A DNA stretch of 52,715 nt from an uncultured Roseicyclus sp. (GTDB lineage Bacteria; Pseudomonadota; Alphaproteobacteria; Rhodobacterales; Rhodobacteraceae), in the NCBI RefSeq assembly GCF_937892565.1, contig NZ_CALAHQ010000009.1, forward strand, positions 1 to 52,715, read 5' to 3'. The notes under the pieces are model-generated. The model was given only the letters and a program-made list of their open reading frames with translations, was not told where the DNA came from and ran no database searches. Positions 1-8,832 of the stretch are shown piece after piece. The first letter of the stretch is position 1, and each line of letters begins with the position of its first letter. The position numbers were made by a program, and so were the translations under genes.

Positions 1-328
1 TCCCGCCCCACCGCCCCACCGCGCCGTCGTCGCGCAGGATGTCGATCAGGGGCACATGGCGTCCGGCAAAGCGGCCCGCGCCGCACAGGAAGACGTGGCC
101 GGGGGTGACGCCGGTGCCGCCTGTCGGCCCACGATATCCGGGAACGCTCGCAATGATCCGGGCCGTGACTGCACCGTGAAGGGCGGTTTCCTTGTGATAA
201 AGCATGCGCCTGGTCCGGATCATGTCGGCCCGGGCATCCAGCAAGGCCAGATGGTCCTGCGGTAAGGGCGCGACCCTCATATGGGGTGAAATTGTCACGC
301 GATTTAACAGGTTCACCGGGGCACCCAT
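1..328 (-). CDS. Partial CDS, unrecognised protein, cut by the left edge
   Basis: This open frame runs leftward off the window edge without a stop, so only about the first 109 residues are visible. I place the start at the ATG at 328. An in-frame TAA lies just upstream, and an AAGG ribosome-binding site sits 7 nt before the ATG. Internal starts at 298 (GTG) and 280 (ATG) lack a comparable site. The visible protein begins MGAPVNLLNR and contains a Gly-rich stretch, GPTGGTGVTPG, near residue 70. I do not recognise the family. It lies 123 bp downstream of the importer ATPase gene on the same strand, so it may be the next gene of the leftward operon or the start of a separate unit. Confidence 0.6.
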   Translation of the reverse strand, partial: MGAPVNLLNRVTISPHMRVAPLPQDHLALLDARADMIRTRRMLYHKETALHGAVTARIIASVPGYRGPTGGTGVTPGHVFLCGAGRFAGRHVPLIDILRDDGAVGRWGG

Positions 329-425
329 ACAATGGCCTTACGTGCAGCCTTGCACGCTCAGGGCATGGGTTCAATCCTTGCCTGTTCGGCCCACTGGCCT
401 TTTGTCGGACCAGCCATTGCAAGCC

Positions 426-446
426 GCGCCCGCCATGTTCGGGCGC
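426..446 (-). other. GC-rich hairpin after the dppF-like gene
   Basis: GCGCCCG at 426-432 pairs with CGGGCGC at 440-446 around a 7-nt loop, just past the stop of the dppF-like gene on the leftward strand. No T-run follows, so it is at best a weak or Rho-assisted terminator or an mRNA-stabilising hairpin. Nothing else is evident in the 329-451 gap except the ribosome-binding site of the next gene. Confidence 0.3.
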
Positions 447-451
447 CAGCG

Positions 452-1462
452 TTACCCGGGGTTGATGCAGGCAACATAATGCCCGGCCGCCACCTCGTTC
501 AGCGGTGGCACAACCTGTGCGCAGTCCGAGATCGCACGCGGACAGCGTGTGCGAAACACGCAGCCCGACGGCGGATCGATGGGCGAGGGGATATCGCCCT
601 TGAGAAGCACCCGCTCACGTCGGCGCCCGGGTTCGGGGATCGGCACAGCCGACAGCAGCGCCTTGGTATAGGGATGGACCGGCATGCTGTAGAGCCGTCT
701 TGACGGCGCCACCTCCATGATGCGGCCCAGATACATCACGATCACCCGGTCGCAGATGTGTTCCACCACGGCAAGGTCGTGGGCGATGAACAACATGGTC
801 AGGTCGAACTGGTGCTTGAGGTCATCGAGCAGATTGATCACCTGCGCCTGGATCGACACGTCGAGCGCAGAGACGGGTTCGTCTGCCACCACGAATTCGG
901 GATCGACAGCGAGGGCCCGGGCAATCCCGATCCTTTGGCGTTGTCCGCCGGAAAATTCGTGTGGAAACCGGTCAAGATAGTCGGCCGATAATCCGACCTG
1001 TTCCAGAAGTTGCACGATCCGGTCTTCCCGGTCCTCTGGCTTGCCGATGTTGTGCAGCGCAAGCGCGTGGCCGATCAAGGTGCGGATCTTTTCACGCGGA
1101 TTGAGGCTTGCGTAGGGGTCTTGAAAAATGATCTGCATGCGCTTGCGAAACCGGCGCATCCCTTGCCGGTCGAGCCCGGTTATGTCTGTGCCGCCAAAGC
1201 GGACCTTGCCGCTGGTGGGTTCTTCGAGCCTGAGAAGCGTTCGGCCCACGGTGGTCTTGCCGGATCCGGATTCGCCGACAAGACCGACGACCTCGCCCCG
1301 GTCGATCGTGAAGCTTACCCCGTTCACGGCCTTGACCTGATTGACGACACGGTTCAGCACGCCCCCCCGGATCGGGAAGAACTTTGTCAGATCCTCTACC
1401 TCCAGCAAGCTGCGTTCGGCGCCAGCCGGGATCATCGCTTGAGCGGGTTCGAACGCGGTCAT
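452..1462 (-). CDS. Dpp/Opp-type peptide ABC importer, ATPase 2 (DppF-like)
   Basis: This is a cytoplasmic ATPase of a peptide/nickel/opine-class ABC importer, 336 residues. Visible motifs are the Walker A GESGSGKT at about 63-70, the Q-loop FQDP near 113, the signature FSGGQRQR near 170, Walker B VVADEP near 191 and the H-loop IAHDL. The C-terminal extension has the oligopeptide-ATPase pattern [12 protein letters not shown] followed by a Cys-containing segment (GCVFRTRCP), typical of DppD/DppF. The ATG at 1462 is chosen because it overlaps the stop of the preceding gene by 4 nt; the frame stays open upstream but has no family similarity there. Its partner ATPase is immediately upstream. The matching binding protein and permeases lie in the divergent operon at 20988-24519. 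Confidence 0.9.
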   Translation of the reverse strand: MTAFEPAQAMIPAGAERSLLEVEDLTKFFPIRGGVLNRVVNQVKAVNGVSFTIDRGEVVGLVGESGSGKTTVGRTLLRLEEPTSGKVRFGGTDITGLDRQGMRRFRKRMQIIFQDPYASLNPREKIRTLIGHALALHNIGKPEDREDRIVQLLEQVGLSADYLDRFPHEFSGGQRQRIGIARALAVDPEFVVADEPVSALDVSIQAQVINLLDDLKHQFDLTMLFIAHDLAVVEHICDRVIVMYLGRIMEVAPSRRLYSMPVHPYTKALLSAVPIPEPGRRRERVLLKGDIPSPIDPPSGCVFRTRCPRAISDCAQVVPPLNEVAAGHYVACINPG

Positions 1463-2466
1463 GCGGGGGCCCTTTCGGTAAGGTCGATCTCGGCCGCGCG
1501 GAAGCAGCGGGCGGCATGACCCGTGGCGACAGGGGCAAGCGCTGGTTCGCTGTCCCGGCAGAGGTCGCGCGCATGCGCGCAGCGCGGCGCAAAGCGGCAC
1601 CCCTGTGGCAGGCGGGTGAGCGAGGGAACTTGCCCGGGGATGGTTGTAAGGCGCACCTTGCGCTCCGAGGCACCCAACCGGGGGATCGATCCCATCAGGC
1701 CCGCAGTATAGGGCATCCGGGGATTGGCAAAGATGTCGGCCACTGGCCCGGTTTCCACGGCTTGTGCGGCATACATGACAAGCACGCGGTCAGCCACCTC
1801 TGCCACGACACCCAGATCATGGGTGATGAAGATGATCGCCATGCCCAGCTGGCGCTGGAGGTCTTTCATCAGTTCAAGAATTTGCGCCTGAATGGTCACA
1901 TCGAGTGCGGTCGTCGGTTCGTCTGCGATCAAAAGCGCAGGGCGGCACGACAGCGCCATGGCGATCATGGCGCGCTGGCGCATCCCCCCCGACATCTGGT
2001 GGGGATAGTTCGCGGCGCGCTTGCGCGGCTCTGGAATGCCGACCAGTGCCAGCATCTCGACCGCCCTTTCAAGACCTTTGGATCGGCTTATGCCTTCGTG
2101 GCGGATCACCGTCTCCGATATCTGGTCACCGATGGTATGAACGGGATTGAGCGAGGTCATCGGCTCCTGAAAGATCATGCCGATTTCCTGCCCGCGGATC
2201 GCCCGCATCTCGCGCTCGGACAGCGTTGCAAGGTCACGGCCCCGGAACATGATCCGTCCGCCGGTGATCTTGCCTGTCGCCGCTGGCAGAAGGCGCATGA
2301 TGGAAAGAGACGTCACCGACTTTCCCGACCCGCTTTCGCCGACGATCGCCAGCGTCTCACCCGGGAAGACATCAAAGCTGACGCCATCGACCGCCCGGAC
2401 CTGATTGCGGCGGCCAAGGGTGAAGGTTGTCTGAAGGTCATGGACGGAAAGAAGCGGCTCGGTCAT
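1459..2466 (-). CDS. Dpp/Opp-type peptide ABC importer, ATPase 1 (DppD-like)
   Basis: This is the first ATPase of the peptide-class importer, 335 residues. It shows Walker A GESGSGKS at about 43-50, a Q-loop (FQEP), the signature MSGGMRQR, Walker B LLIADEP and the H-loop ITHDLG. The DppD-type C-terminal tail is Cys-rich ([15 protein letters not shown]). It starts 4 nt inside the end of the hydantoinase-like gene and its own stop overlaps the DppF-like start by 4 nt, so translation of the three is probably coupled. DppD and DppF normally form a heterodimer that powers one importer. No permease lies on this strand within the window. Confidence 0.9.
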   Translation of the reverse strand: MTEPLLSVHDLQTTFTLGRRNQVRAVDGVSFDVFPGETLAIVGESGSGKSVTSLSIMRLLPAATGKITGGRIMFRGRDLATLSEREMRAIRGQEIGMIFQEPMTSLNPVHTIGDQISETVIRHEGISRSKGLERAVEMLALVGIPEPRKRAANYPHQMSGGMRQRAMIAMALSCRPALLIADEPTTALDVTIQAQILELMKDLQRQLGMAIIFITHDLGVVAEVADRVLVMYAAQAVETGPVADIFANPRMPYTAGLMGSIPRLGASERKVRLTTIPGQVPSLTRLPQGCRFAPRCAHARDLCRDSEPALAPVATGHAARCFRAAEIDLTERAPA

Positions 2467-3845
2467 CGAGGGTCCTCCGGGTTGACGAAGCGCCCGCTGC
2501 CGGGGGGCGCAATGATGGCGGCACCATCCCAGATGGTGGCCCCCCTCAGGATCGTACGCAGGATGCGGCCTTGGTAGCGGTGCCCATCCGTCAGCCGGCT
2601 GATCGCGCGCGCGTTGGTCAAAAGCGTGCTCTGGGTGATATGCGTTTGTGCGCCCATGTCGACGATGATGATGTCCGCATCGGCCCCGGCCGCAAGCCGA
2701 CCCTTGGACGGAAGGCGAAAGCGTGCGGCGGCGTTCCCCGACAAGAGCGCAAATGCCCGCTCCATGGTCGTTTTGCCTGTTGCAACCGCATCCAGCAAAG
2801 TCGGCACAAGTGTCTCAAGACCAGGATGACCCGGGGGTGCGCTCAGAAAGTCGCCGTCCTTTGCCAGCTTTTCCTCGGGCGCAAATGCGGCATGGTCCGT
2901 GGTGACATGCTTGAGCGTGCCATCGGCCAATGCCTCCCACAAGGCAGCGCGGTCGGCCTCATGGCGGATCGGCGGGTTGATCTTGGCACTGACACCCGCG
3001 CGCGCAACGTCCGCCTCGGTGAAGGAAAGGTAATGTGGACAGGTCTCGGCGCTGAAATCGGACGAGCCTGAAAAGCGGCGCAGCACGTCAACTGTCAACC
3101 CCGAGGTCACATGCGCGATATGGAGGCGCGCGCCGGCGATCATGTTCATGGCAAGCAGCGATGCGACTGCAGCGGCCTCTGCCTCGGGTGGGCGCGCCAG
3201 CCCGTGCGTTCGGGCGTCGGCCTTGTCAAGCGCCGTGGCCCGGACAGCGGCCTGGGCAATGAGCGCGTCGTTCTCGGCATGAACGAACACGGTCAGCCCG
3301 GCTTTTGCCGCAAGCCGCAACACCGTCATCTGCGCATCTGTGTCGGGCCATGCCAGCCCTGCGAATTCTCTGTCGCGATCGGGGGGGGAGGCGGTCGTGA
3401 AGATCTTGAGCGCGATGACACCCGCGTCGCGAAGCGCGAAAAAGGCGGCTTCGGTCAGATCCACGGGGGCCGCGAACATCGCAAAGTCGGTCAGCGCGCG
3501 GGGCGCGAAATGGTCGCGCCGCATCACCACGCGCTCTGGCGAATTGCAGCACGGATCGGTGATCGGCATCTCGAACACTGTGGTGATGCCGCCCTTTGCC
3601 GCCGCGCCGGTTTCCGATTCCACGCTGCCCCGGTTCGGGTAGGCGGGGCTTCGGATATGGCAGTGTATGTCGATGGCCCCGGGCAGGATGTGCGCCCCTT
3701 GGGCATTCACCGTTTCGCGCGCGACCGCTTCCGCCTCGGGCGGCAGGATCGCGACAATCCTCCCCCCCGCTACCGCAACGGTGCCGGGGCGCAGGCCTGT
3801 TGGTGTCAGGACCTGCCCCCCCCGGATCACAAGGTCCAACGTCAT
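2463..3845 (-). CDS. Dihydroorotase/hydantoinase/allantoinase-type amidohydrolase
   Basis: This cytoplasmic, metal-dependent cyclic-amide hydrolase of the amidohydrolase superfamily has 460 residues. Motifs run in the expected order: the HxH metal pair in DIHCHIRSP, a Lys in [11 protein letters not shown] that would be the carboxylated bridging lysine, a His in VHAEND, a His in HIAHVTSG and the Asp-containing TTDHAAF near the end. Family members open six- or five-membered cyclic ureides (dihydroorotate, hydantoins, allantoin), and the sequence alone does not separate these. The ATG at 3845 overlaps the previous stop by 4 nt. It stands in an operon with importer ATPases and other amide-bond hydrolases, which suggests a catabolic rather than a pyrimidine-biosynthetic role. 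Confidence 0.85.
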   Translation of the reverse strand: MTLDLVIRGGQVLTPTGLRPGTVAVAGGRIVAILPPEAEAVARETVNAQGAHILPGAIDIHCHIRSPAYPNRGSVESETGAAAKGGITTVFEMPITDPCCNSPERVVMRRDHFAPRALTDFAMFAAPVDLTEAAFFALRDAGVIALKIFTTASPPDRDREFAGLAWPDTDAQMTVLRLAAKAGLTVFVHAENDALIAQAAVRATALDKADARTHGLARPPEAEAAAVASLLAMNMIAGARLHIAHVTSGLTVDVLRRFSGSSDFSAETCPHYLSFTEADVARAGVSAKINPPIRHEADRAALWEALADGTLKHVTTDHAAFAPEEKLAKDGDFLSAPPGHPGLETLVPTLLDAVATGKTTMERAFALLSGNAAARFRLPSKGRLAAGADADIIIVDMGAQTHITQSTLLTNARAISRLTDGHRYQGRILRTILRGATIWDGAAIIAPPGSGRFVNPEDPR

Positions 3846-5266
3846 TTCAAACCCAGTTCGGTCAGCGCCTCGGCCACCCCGTCGAGATGCGTCAGGTGCA
3901 TGGATGCATAGTTCGGGGCCAGCACGATGCCGTGCCCGCCTGCGCGATAGGTGGCCATGACCGACCGATAGGCGATGTCCTTGGTCATTTTTGCGGTGTC
4001 GGGGCGCGACCGGGGCGCATCCACCCCGATGCCCATGTAAACCTTTGCCCGGCCTTCTACCCCCCGGACCGCATCGGCGCATTGCCCGGCCACATAGGTA
4101 TCGGGATCCATGCCCGCACCCACCAGTGCCTCCCAGGGTGCTTCGGTCAGCCCGAGGATGCGAAACAGCGCGGCCGTTGCCTCGCCGGGTTCGAAGTCAC
4201 GCAAGATCGTCTGGCGGAAAAAGCCCAGCTCCTTGGCCCAGACTTCGCCTGCCTGATGCTGATAGGTGATGGGCTTGACGAAATCGGCGTAGTTCGTCTG
4301 CTCCGCCCATGGCCATTGCGCGCGGCGGAAGATGTTGAAATGGTTGCGGTTCCAGACGTTGAGCCCAAAGGGCATCTTGGGCTTGCACCACTTCACGAGG
4401 CCATAGAGCTCGCGGTCGAGGTCCTTGTTGCGTTCCAGCCAGAACTTCTCCCACACCAGCATTTCCGGGTTGGCCAAGAGCGTCCGCAGAAAGGTGACAA
4501 AGGCGCCATCGGCAAAGCTTTTGCCGGCTGCCGCCTCCTGCATGAAGTCGTACATCGCAAGGCAGGCACGGCGGCAGGCCTCCACATCGATACCGCGCGC
4601 TTGCGCTTCGGCGCGGGCGGGTGCCGAGAAATCGCCGGGACAGCCGCCCTGGATCAGCGTATCAAGCGGCGAGTTCCTTTCGTTGCACCACATCAGCCCG
4701 TCGATGTCGTGATTGCGCACCTGATCCTCGATCATCGAATGGATCCAACTCCGGTAGCCGGGGTTCGACGTCGATGGCTCACCCGACAGCCGCCCCATCG
4801 CGTCGACGTCCATCGCCTGCGGCAGGGTGGGGATTTCCACCGCAGCGGCCGAGCCGTGGCCTGCGTATTTGAAGAAGGGCTCCATCAATTCGACATAGAC
4901 CTTCATTCCGCGGGCATGCGCGGCGGGAACCACCATCTTGAGGATGTCCTTTCCCGCGAATTCGGCATCGCGCGAACGGTAATCGGCCATGAAGGTATCG
5001 CGGTAAAAGCGCGGGTCGGGGTCGAAATAGGCCCCGCCCCGCATCTGATAGGGTTCCGGCACGCCATGGTCGGGCCAGCCGTCCAGCGCATGGCTGATCG
5101 ATCGGCCGGATTTGAGGCCAAGCCACGACACCGTGCCCAGCATCAGCACATTGACGCCCACCCGGTGCTGGAGCGTGTCCAGCACCGCTTCGACGCCTTC
5201 GTCCACGAATGAAATCGGGCTGATCTGGATACCTGCGAATTTTTCGGCGCGATCGGGGCGGTTCAT
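3842..5266 (-). CDS. Putative TIM-barrel glycoside-hydrolase-like protein
   Basis: The protein has 474 residues and no signal peptide, so it is probably cytoplasmic. The layout resembles uncharacterised TIM-barrel glycoside-hydrolase-like proteins. Barrel-strand-like segments include VNVLMLGTVSW near residue 40, MKVYVELMEPFF near 120, IDGLMWCNERN near 188, PFGLNVWNRN near 300, and HGIVLAPNYASM close to the end. Acidic residues at the ends of such strands (the E in YVELMEP and in WCNERN) are candidates for catalysis, but this is inference. I cannot assign a substrate. Both ends overlap neighbours by 4 nt, so it is firmly part of the leftward operon despite being surrounded by peptidases and amidohydrolases. 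Confidence 0.6.
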   Translation of the reverse strand: MNRPDRAEKFAGIQISPISFVDEGVEAVLDTLQHRVGVNVLMLGTVSWLGLKSGRSISHALDGWPDHGVPEPYQMRGGAYFDPDPRFYRDTFMADYRSRDAEFAGKDILKMVVPAAHARGMKVYVELMEPFFKYAGHGSAAAVEIPTLPQAMDVDAMGRLSGEPSTSNPGYRSWIHSMIEDQVRNHDIDGLMWCNERNSPLDTLIQGGCPGDFSAPARAEAQARGIDVEACRRACLAMYDFMQEAAAGKSFADGAFVTFLRTLLANPEMLVWEKFWLERNKDLDRELYGLVKWCKPKMPFGLNVWNRNHFNIFRRAQWPWAEQTNYADFVKPITYQHQAGEVWAKELGFFRQTILRDFEPGEATAALFRILGLTEAPWEALVGAGMDPDTYVAGQCADAVRGVEGRAKVYMGIGVDAPRSRPDTAKMTKDIAYRSVMATYRAGGHGIVLAPNYASMHLTHLDGVAEALTELGLK

Positions 5267-6441
5267 GCGGTCGCCCTCGCGCTTTGTGCAAACGCCGCTA
5301 TGCGCGCCATCGCGACCTTGATCCGCTCGAGCGGCTGAAGATAGCTGATGCGGATATAGTCAGTCGACGTGTCGCCGAACATCGTGCCGGGAAACACCAT
5401 CACGCCGGTTTCCTTCAGTAGCCGTTCACAGAATTCCGGCGCGGCAAGACCCGAGGATGACACATTGGTATAGACGTAGAATGCCCCGCCCGGGTGGCCA
5501 TAGGTGAAACCGGCGTCCGTCAGCGCGGGCATCAGCCACGCACGGCGTTGGGCGTATTCGTCGAGCATGGCATGAAGCGCATCCTGCGGACCGGTCAGCG
5601 CAGCCAGCGCGGCATGCTGGCTGACGGTGCAGGTGTTGATCGACAGCGTGTGGCGCGGCTCGGTCACTTTTTCCACGAAATCGAGCGGCGCGGCGAGGTA
5701 GCCCACCCGCCACCCCGTCATCGCATATGTCTTGGAAAAGCCGTTCAGCGTGATCGTGCGCTCTTTCATTCCCGGCAGCGTGGCGATCGAGAGATGTTCG
5801 TTCGGCGCGTAAAGCATCCTTGCGTAGATTTCGTCGGCGATGATCACGATGTCGTGGCGCAGCGCGATTTCGGCGATGGCGCGGATCGCGGCAGGCGGCG
5901 TGACCGCGCCCGTCGGGTTGTTGGGCGAGACCAGCACGAACATGCGCGTCCGCGGCGTGATGCGGGCCTCGATCTCGGCCGGGTCGAGCGCAAAGTCGTT
6001 TGCCTCAAAGGTCGGTACGGGCACGGGGATGCCGCCGCACAGATGCACCGCAGTGTCATAGGTGGTGAAGCGCGGCGAGGTGATCAGCACTTCGTCGCCC
6101 GGCGCCACCAGCGCCAACATCGTGAGCATGATCGATTCCTGCACGCCCGCCGTCACCACGATCTCGCCCGCGCTATAATCCAGCCCGCACGATGCCTTGA
6201 GGTCGTCAGCGATCGCCTGCCGCAATTCGGGAAGGCCGGTCGGCCCCGTGTAGTGATGCGCGTTGGCGTCAAGCGCGGCCTTGGCCGCCGCGACGATATG
6301 GTGGGGCGTATGAAAATCAGGATCGCCCCTGCCTAGGGCGATCACGTCTTTCATACCCCCGGCGATCCCCAGCATGCGGGACCGGAAACTGCCGTCTTCC
6401 TCGACGATGCGGGGGGCCAGGCGTTGGGTCAACAGGCTCAT
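5263..6441 (-). CDS. PLP-dependent aminotransferase, class I/II
   Basis: This cytoplasmic fold-type I aminotransferase of 392 residues moves an amino group between an amino acid and a 2-oxoacid. It has the early GRGDPDF segment and HHYTGPTGLPELR, the cofactor-binding SPNNPTG motif, the Asp-containing VIIADEIYARM, and the Schiff-base lysine in LNGFSKTYAMTGWRVGY. The chosen ATG at 6441 overlaps the upstream stop by 4 nt; the longer frame upstream is Arg-rich and unlike the family. A clear paralogue (shared GRGDPD and TGWRVGY blocks) lies at 13343-14533 on the other strand. The amino donor is unknown. Confidence 0.92.
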   Translation of the reverse strand: MSLLTQRLAPRIVEEDGSFRSRMLGIAGGMKDVIALGRGDPDFHTPHHIVAAAKAALDANAHHYTGPTGLPELRQAIADDLKASCGLDYSAGEIVVTAGVQESIMLTMLALVAPGDEVLITSPRFTTYDTAVHLCGGIPVPVPTFEANDFALDPAEIEARITPRTRMFVLVSPNNPTGAVTPPAAIRAIAEIALRHDIVIIADEIYARMLYAPNEHLSIATLPGMKERTITLNGFSKTYAMTGWRVGYLAAPLDFVEKVTEPRHTLSINTCTVSQHAALAALTGPQDALHAMLDEYAQRRAWLMPALTDAGFTYGHPGGAFYVYTNVSSSGLAAPEFCERLLKETGVMVFPGTMFGDTSTDYIRISYLQPLERIKVAMARIAAFAQSARATA

Positions 6442-7658
6442 CCGTGCATCCTTTTTCCGGCGACATAGGTCATGCGGACCCGCTCGAGCGCAAAGAGATC
6501 GTGATCGGGGTTTCCGTCCACGACGATCAGATCGGCGGCCTTGCCAACCTCGAGCGTTCCTATCAGGTGGTCCATCTTGGAAATGCGCGCTGCGCGGATG
6601 GTGATCGAGGCCAGCGCATCCATGTTGTCGCGACACACGCCCACCTTGACCATATGCGCAAGCTCGGGGGCCACGACGTCATGTTCCACCGCCGGCGATC
6701 CGGCATCGGTGCCAAACACGATCGGCACGCCGCGCTCGGCCGCTTTCTTCAGCCCGGCATAGCGTGAGGGGTCGGCCACGGCCTTGATCCGTTCTTCGAT
6801 CTTCCATTCCGGGATGCCGAAGCGGCGGGCGATATCGGGCTGTGATTGCTGCACCAGGGGCGCAAATGTCGTGACGATGGGCAGCCCCTTTTCCAACAGA
6901 AGGTCGATGGTGCTGTCGGACATGCTTCCGCCATGCTCGATACAGTCCACCCCCGCCGCAGCCACCCGCGCGATGCAGGCATCATAGGTCGCATGCGCCG
7001 TAACCGGCAGGCGGTTGCGGTGCGCCTCGTCGATGATGGCGTGCAATTCCTCGTCGGTGAATTCCAGCGTGTCATGGCAGGCCATGATCTTGATCAGATC
7101 CGCGCCGCCCTTGACCTGTTCGCGCACCGCGCGGCGCATCTCGTCCGCGCCGCTGGCCTCGCGGCAGACCCAATAGGTGTGCCCCCCCGTCTGGATGATG
7201 GCAGCGCCACAAACCTTTAGCCGCGGACCCGGAAAGATGCCCTGTTCGACCGCCTGCTTCGAGAAAAGATTCATGTCGTGAAAGCCCAGATCGCGGACCA
7301 TCGTGATCCCCGCCCGCAGGGATTTCAGCATGTTTCCCGCAGCCTTGAAGGCGCTGATGGGCTTTGGATCGTCCATCGACTGACGGGCAAGATCGTGGAT
7401 GCCGTCCCAGTTGAGATGCGCATGGCTGTTGATCATACCCGGCATGATCGTGCCGCCCGTTTGTGTCACCGCACCCTGTGGCATGTCCTTGCCGGAACCG
7501 ACCGCCACGATCTTTCCGCCCGCGATGTGGACAAAACCGTCCTCAAAGACCTGACCGGCCATTGTAAGGACCCGCCCCGCAAGGATCCGGTCCTCCTGCG
7601 GAAGGTCGAACATCGGCTTGGTAATCTTTTGGTAACGCCAGGCGGCTGGTTCGGGCAT
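6438..7658 (-). CDS. Amidohydrolase, imidazolonepropionase/Xaa-dipeptidase type
   Basis: This metal-dependent hydrolase of the amidohydrolase superfamily has 406 residues. It has the HxH pair in INSHAHLNWDG, a lysine in DLIKIMACHD that could be the bridging carboxylated lysine, His residues in VTAHATYD and CIEHGGS, and the final Asp in VFGTDAGSP. These are the six expected metal or catalytic positions. Relatives include imidazolonepropionase and the Sgx9260-type dipeptidases that cleave L-Xaa-L-Pro or Xaa-Arg/Lys, so a dipeptide or cyclic amide substrate fits. The start at 7658 has a GAGGAG ribosome-binding site 6 nt upstream. It follows the M24-like gene after 10 nt and overlaps the aminotransferase gene by 4 nt. 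Confidence 0.85.
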   Translation of the reverse strand: MPEPAAWRYQKITKPMFDLPQEDRILAGRVLTMAGQVFEDGFVHIAGGKIVAVGSGKDMPQGAVTQTGGTIMPGMINSHAHLNWDGIHDLARQSMDDPKPISAFKAAGNMLKSLRAGITMVRDLGFHDMNLFSKQAVEQGIFPGPRLKVCGAAIIQTGGHTYWVCREASGADEMRRAVREQVKGGADLIKIMACHDTLEFTDEELHAIIDEAHRNRLPVTAHATYDACIARVAAAGVDCIEHGGSMSDSTIDLLLEKGLPIVTTFAPLVQQSQPDIARRFGIPEWKIEERIKAVADPSRYAGLKKAAERGVPIVFGTDAGSPAVEHDVVAPELAHMVKVGVCRDNMDALASITIRAARISKMDHLIGTLEVGKAADLIVVDGNPDHDLFALERVRMTYVAGKRMHG

Positions 7659-7668
7659 CTCGGGCTCC

Positions 7669-8832
7669 TCAGGTGGACAGGACGCGGGTGTGTATCGGGT
7701 GGTCCGATTGGAAGCGGCTTGCGGTCTGCACGCCCAGATCGGTGACGATCAGTGTCTCGATGGTGCGCCAGCCGTCGATCCCCGCACGATAGACGCCGGG
7801 TTCGCAGGAAAACACCATTCCGGCTGCGGCAGGGGTCGGGTCGCCCGGCGAAAGCCATGGTGCCTCGTGCCCCTCGACCCCCATGCCGTGGCCGATGCGA
7901 TGACGGATCGCATCGCTCAAGCCCGCCGCGCGGATCGGGCCGAGTGCGGCGTCGTTGACCCGCTGGCACGGCGCGCGGGCGGTGAGCGCACCGATACAGG
8001 CGGTGTTGGCGTCGGCCATAGCCTGCATCACCTTGGTCTGTTCAGCCGAGATGCCCCCCACCACCAGCGTCACGCCGCTTTCGGCGTGGTAGCCGCCCAG
8101 ATGGCAGCCGATCCCGGCGATCACCGGCTCTCCGGGTTGCGGGACGCGGGGCAAGACCGTGCCATGCGGCAGGGCGGCACGGGGGCCGGAATGGACAGAT
8201 GCCGTAATTCCCGTCTTGGTGCCCGCAAAGGCCGCGCCGTGGTTGCGGGTCAGGGCGGCGCGCGCGTGGCCCGTGGCGTCGGCCATCAGATCAAGCTCGG
8301 TCGCACCTTGTGTGATCATGTCGCCGCCGACCGCGAACAGGCGTTCCAGCACCATGTCGGCATAAAGTGCGGCTTGCCGGATCAGCGCCAGTTCCGGGGC
8401 ATGCTTGACCACCCGTTCGGGCAGGCAATGGTCCGTCAGGTCAAGCCGCGCCACGTCAGCCTGAACCTGTGCCAGTAGGCGCGCCTCCAATGCATCGATG
8501 CCCAACCGTCGGGCGCGTGTTTCGCGCACCATCCAAAGCACGGGCGGCATATCGCCGGGATATTCGGGATAGGTCGCCACGCGCACGCCGGGCACGGTCT
8601 GGGCGTTTTCCAGTTCCAGATGGGGCACCATCAGCACCGGGTCGCCATCGACCGGCAGCCACAGACCCATGGGCCGCTCGTTGACCGAAAACATCCAGCC
8701 CGTCGCATAGGCAAGGTTGCCCGGCGCCAGCAGCAAAAGCCCGTCCAACCCCGCCGCCTGTGCCCGTCCGCGCAGACGGTCGCGCACCATGGCGCGAAAG
8801 GCTGACGAAAGGGGGGCAAGGGCCGGGGTCAT
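7669..8832 (-). CDS. M24 peptidase-like protein with altered metal ligands
   Basis: This pita-bread-fold protein of the Xaa-Pro peptidase/creatinase family has 387 residues. The N-terminal creatinase-type domain precedes the catalytic domain. Aligned with E. coli aminopeptidase P around its first two Asp ligands, the segment GIGCHLGGYHAE has Gly where the first Asp belongs and Glu where the second belongs. The later ligands look intact: His in GHGMGVEGHE, Glu in FSCEPGVY and Glu in WRTIETLIV. Loss of the first metal ligand argues against ordinary Xaa-Pro cleavage and leaves a metal-poor, creatinase-like hydrolase possible (inference). The ATG at 8832 overlaps the upstream stop by 4 nt and is preferred over one 18 nt earlier. 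Confidence 0.85.
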   Translation of the reverse strand: MTPALAPLSSAFRAMVRDRLRGRAQAAGLDGLLLLAPGNLAYATGWMFSVNERPMGLWLPVDGDPVLMVPHLELENAQTVPGVRVATYPEYPGDMPPVLWMVRETRARRLGIDALEARLLAQVQADVARLDLTDHCLPERVVKHAPELALIRQAALYADMVLERLFAVGGDMITQGATELDLMADATGHARAALTRNHGAAFAGTKTGITASVHSGPRAALPHGTVLPRVPQPGEPVIAGIGCHLGGYHAESGVTLVVGGISAEQTKVMQAMADANTACIGALTARAPCQRVNDAALGPIRAAGLSDAIRHRIGHGMGVEGHEAPWLSPGDPTPAAAGMVFSCEPGVYRAGIDGWRTIETLIVTDLGVQTASRFQSDHPIHTRVLST

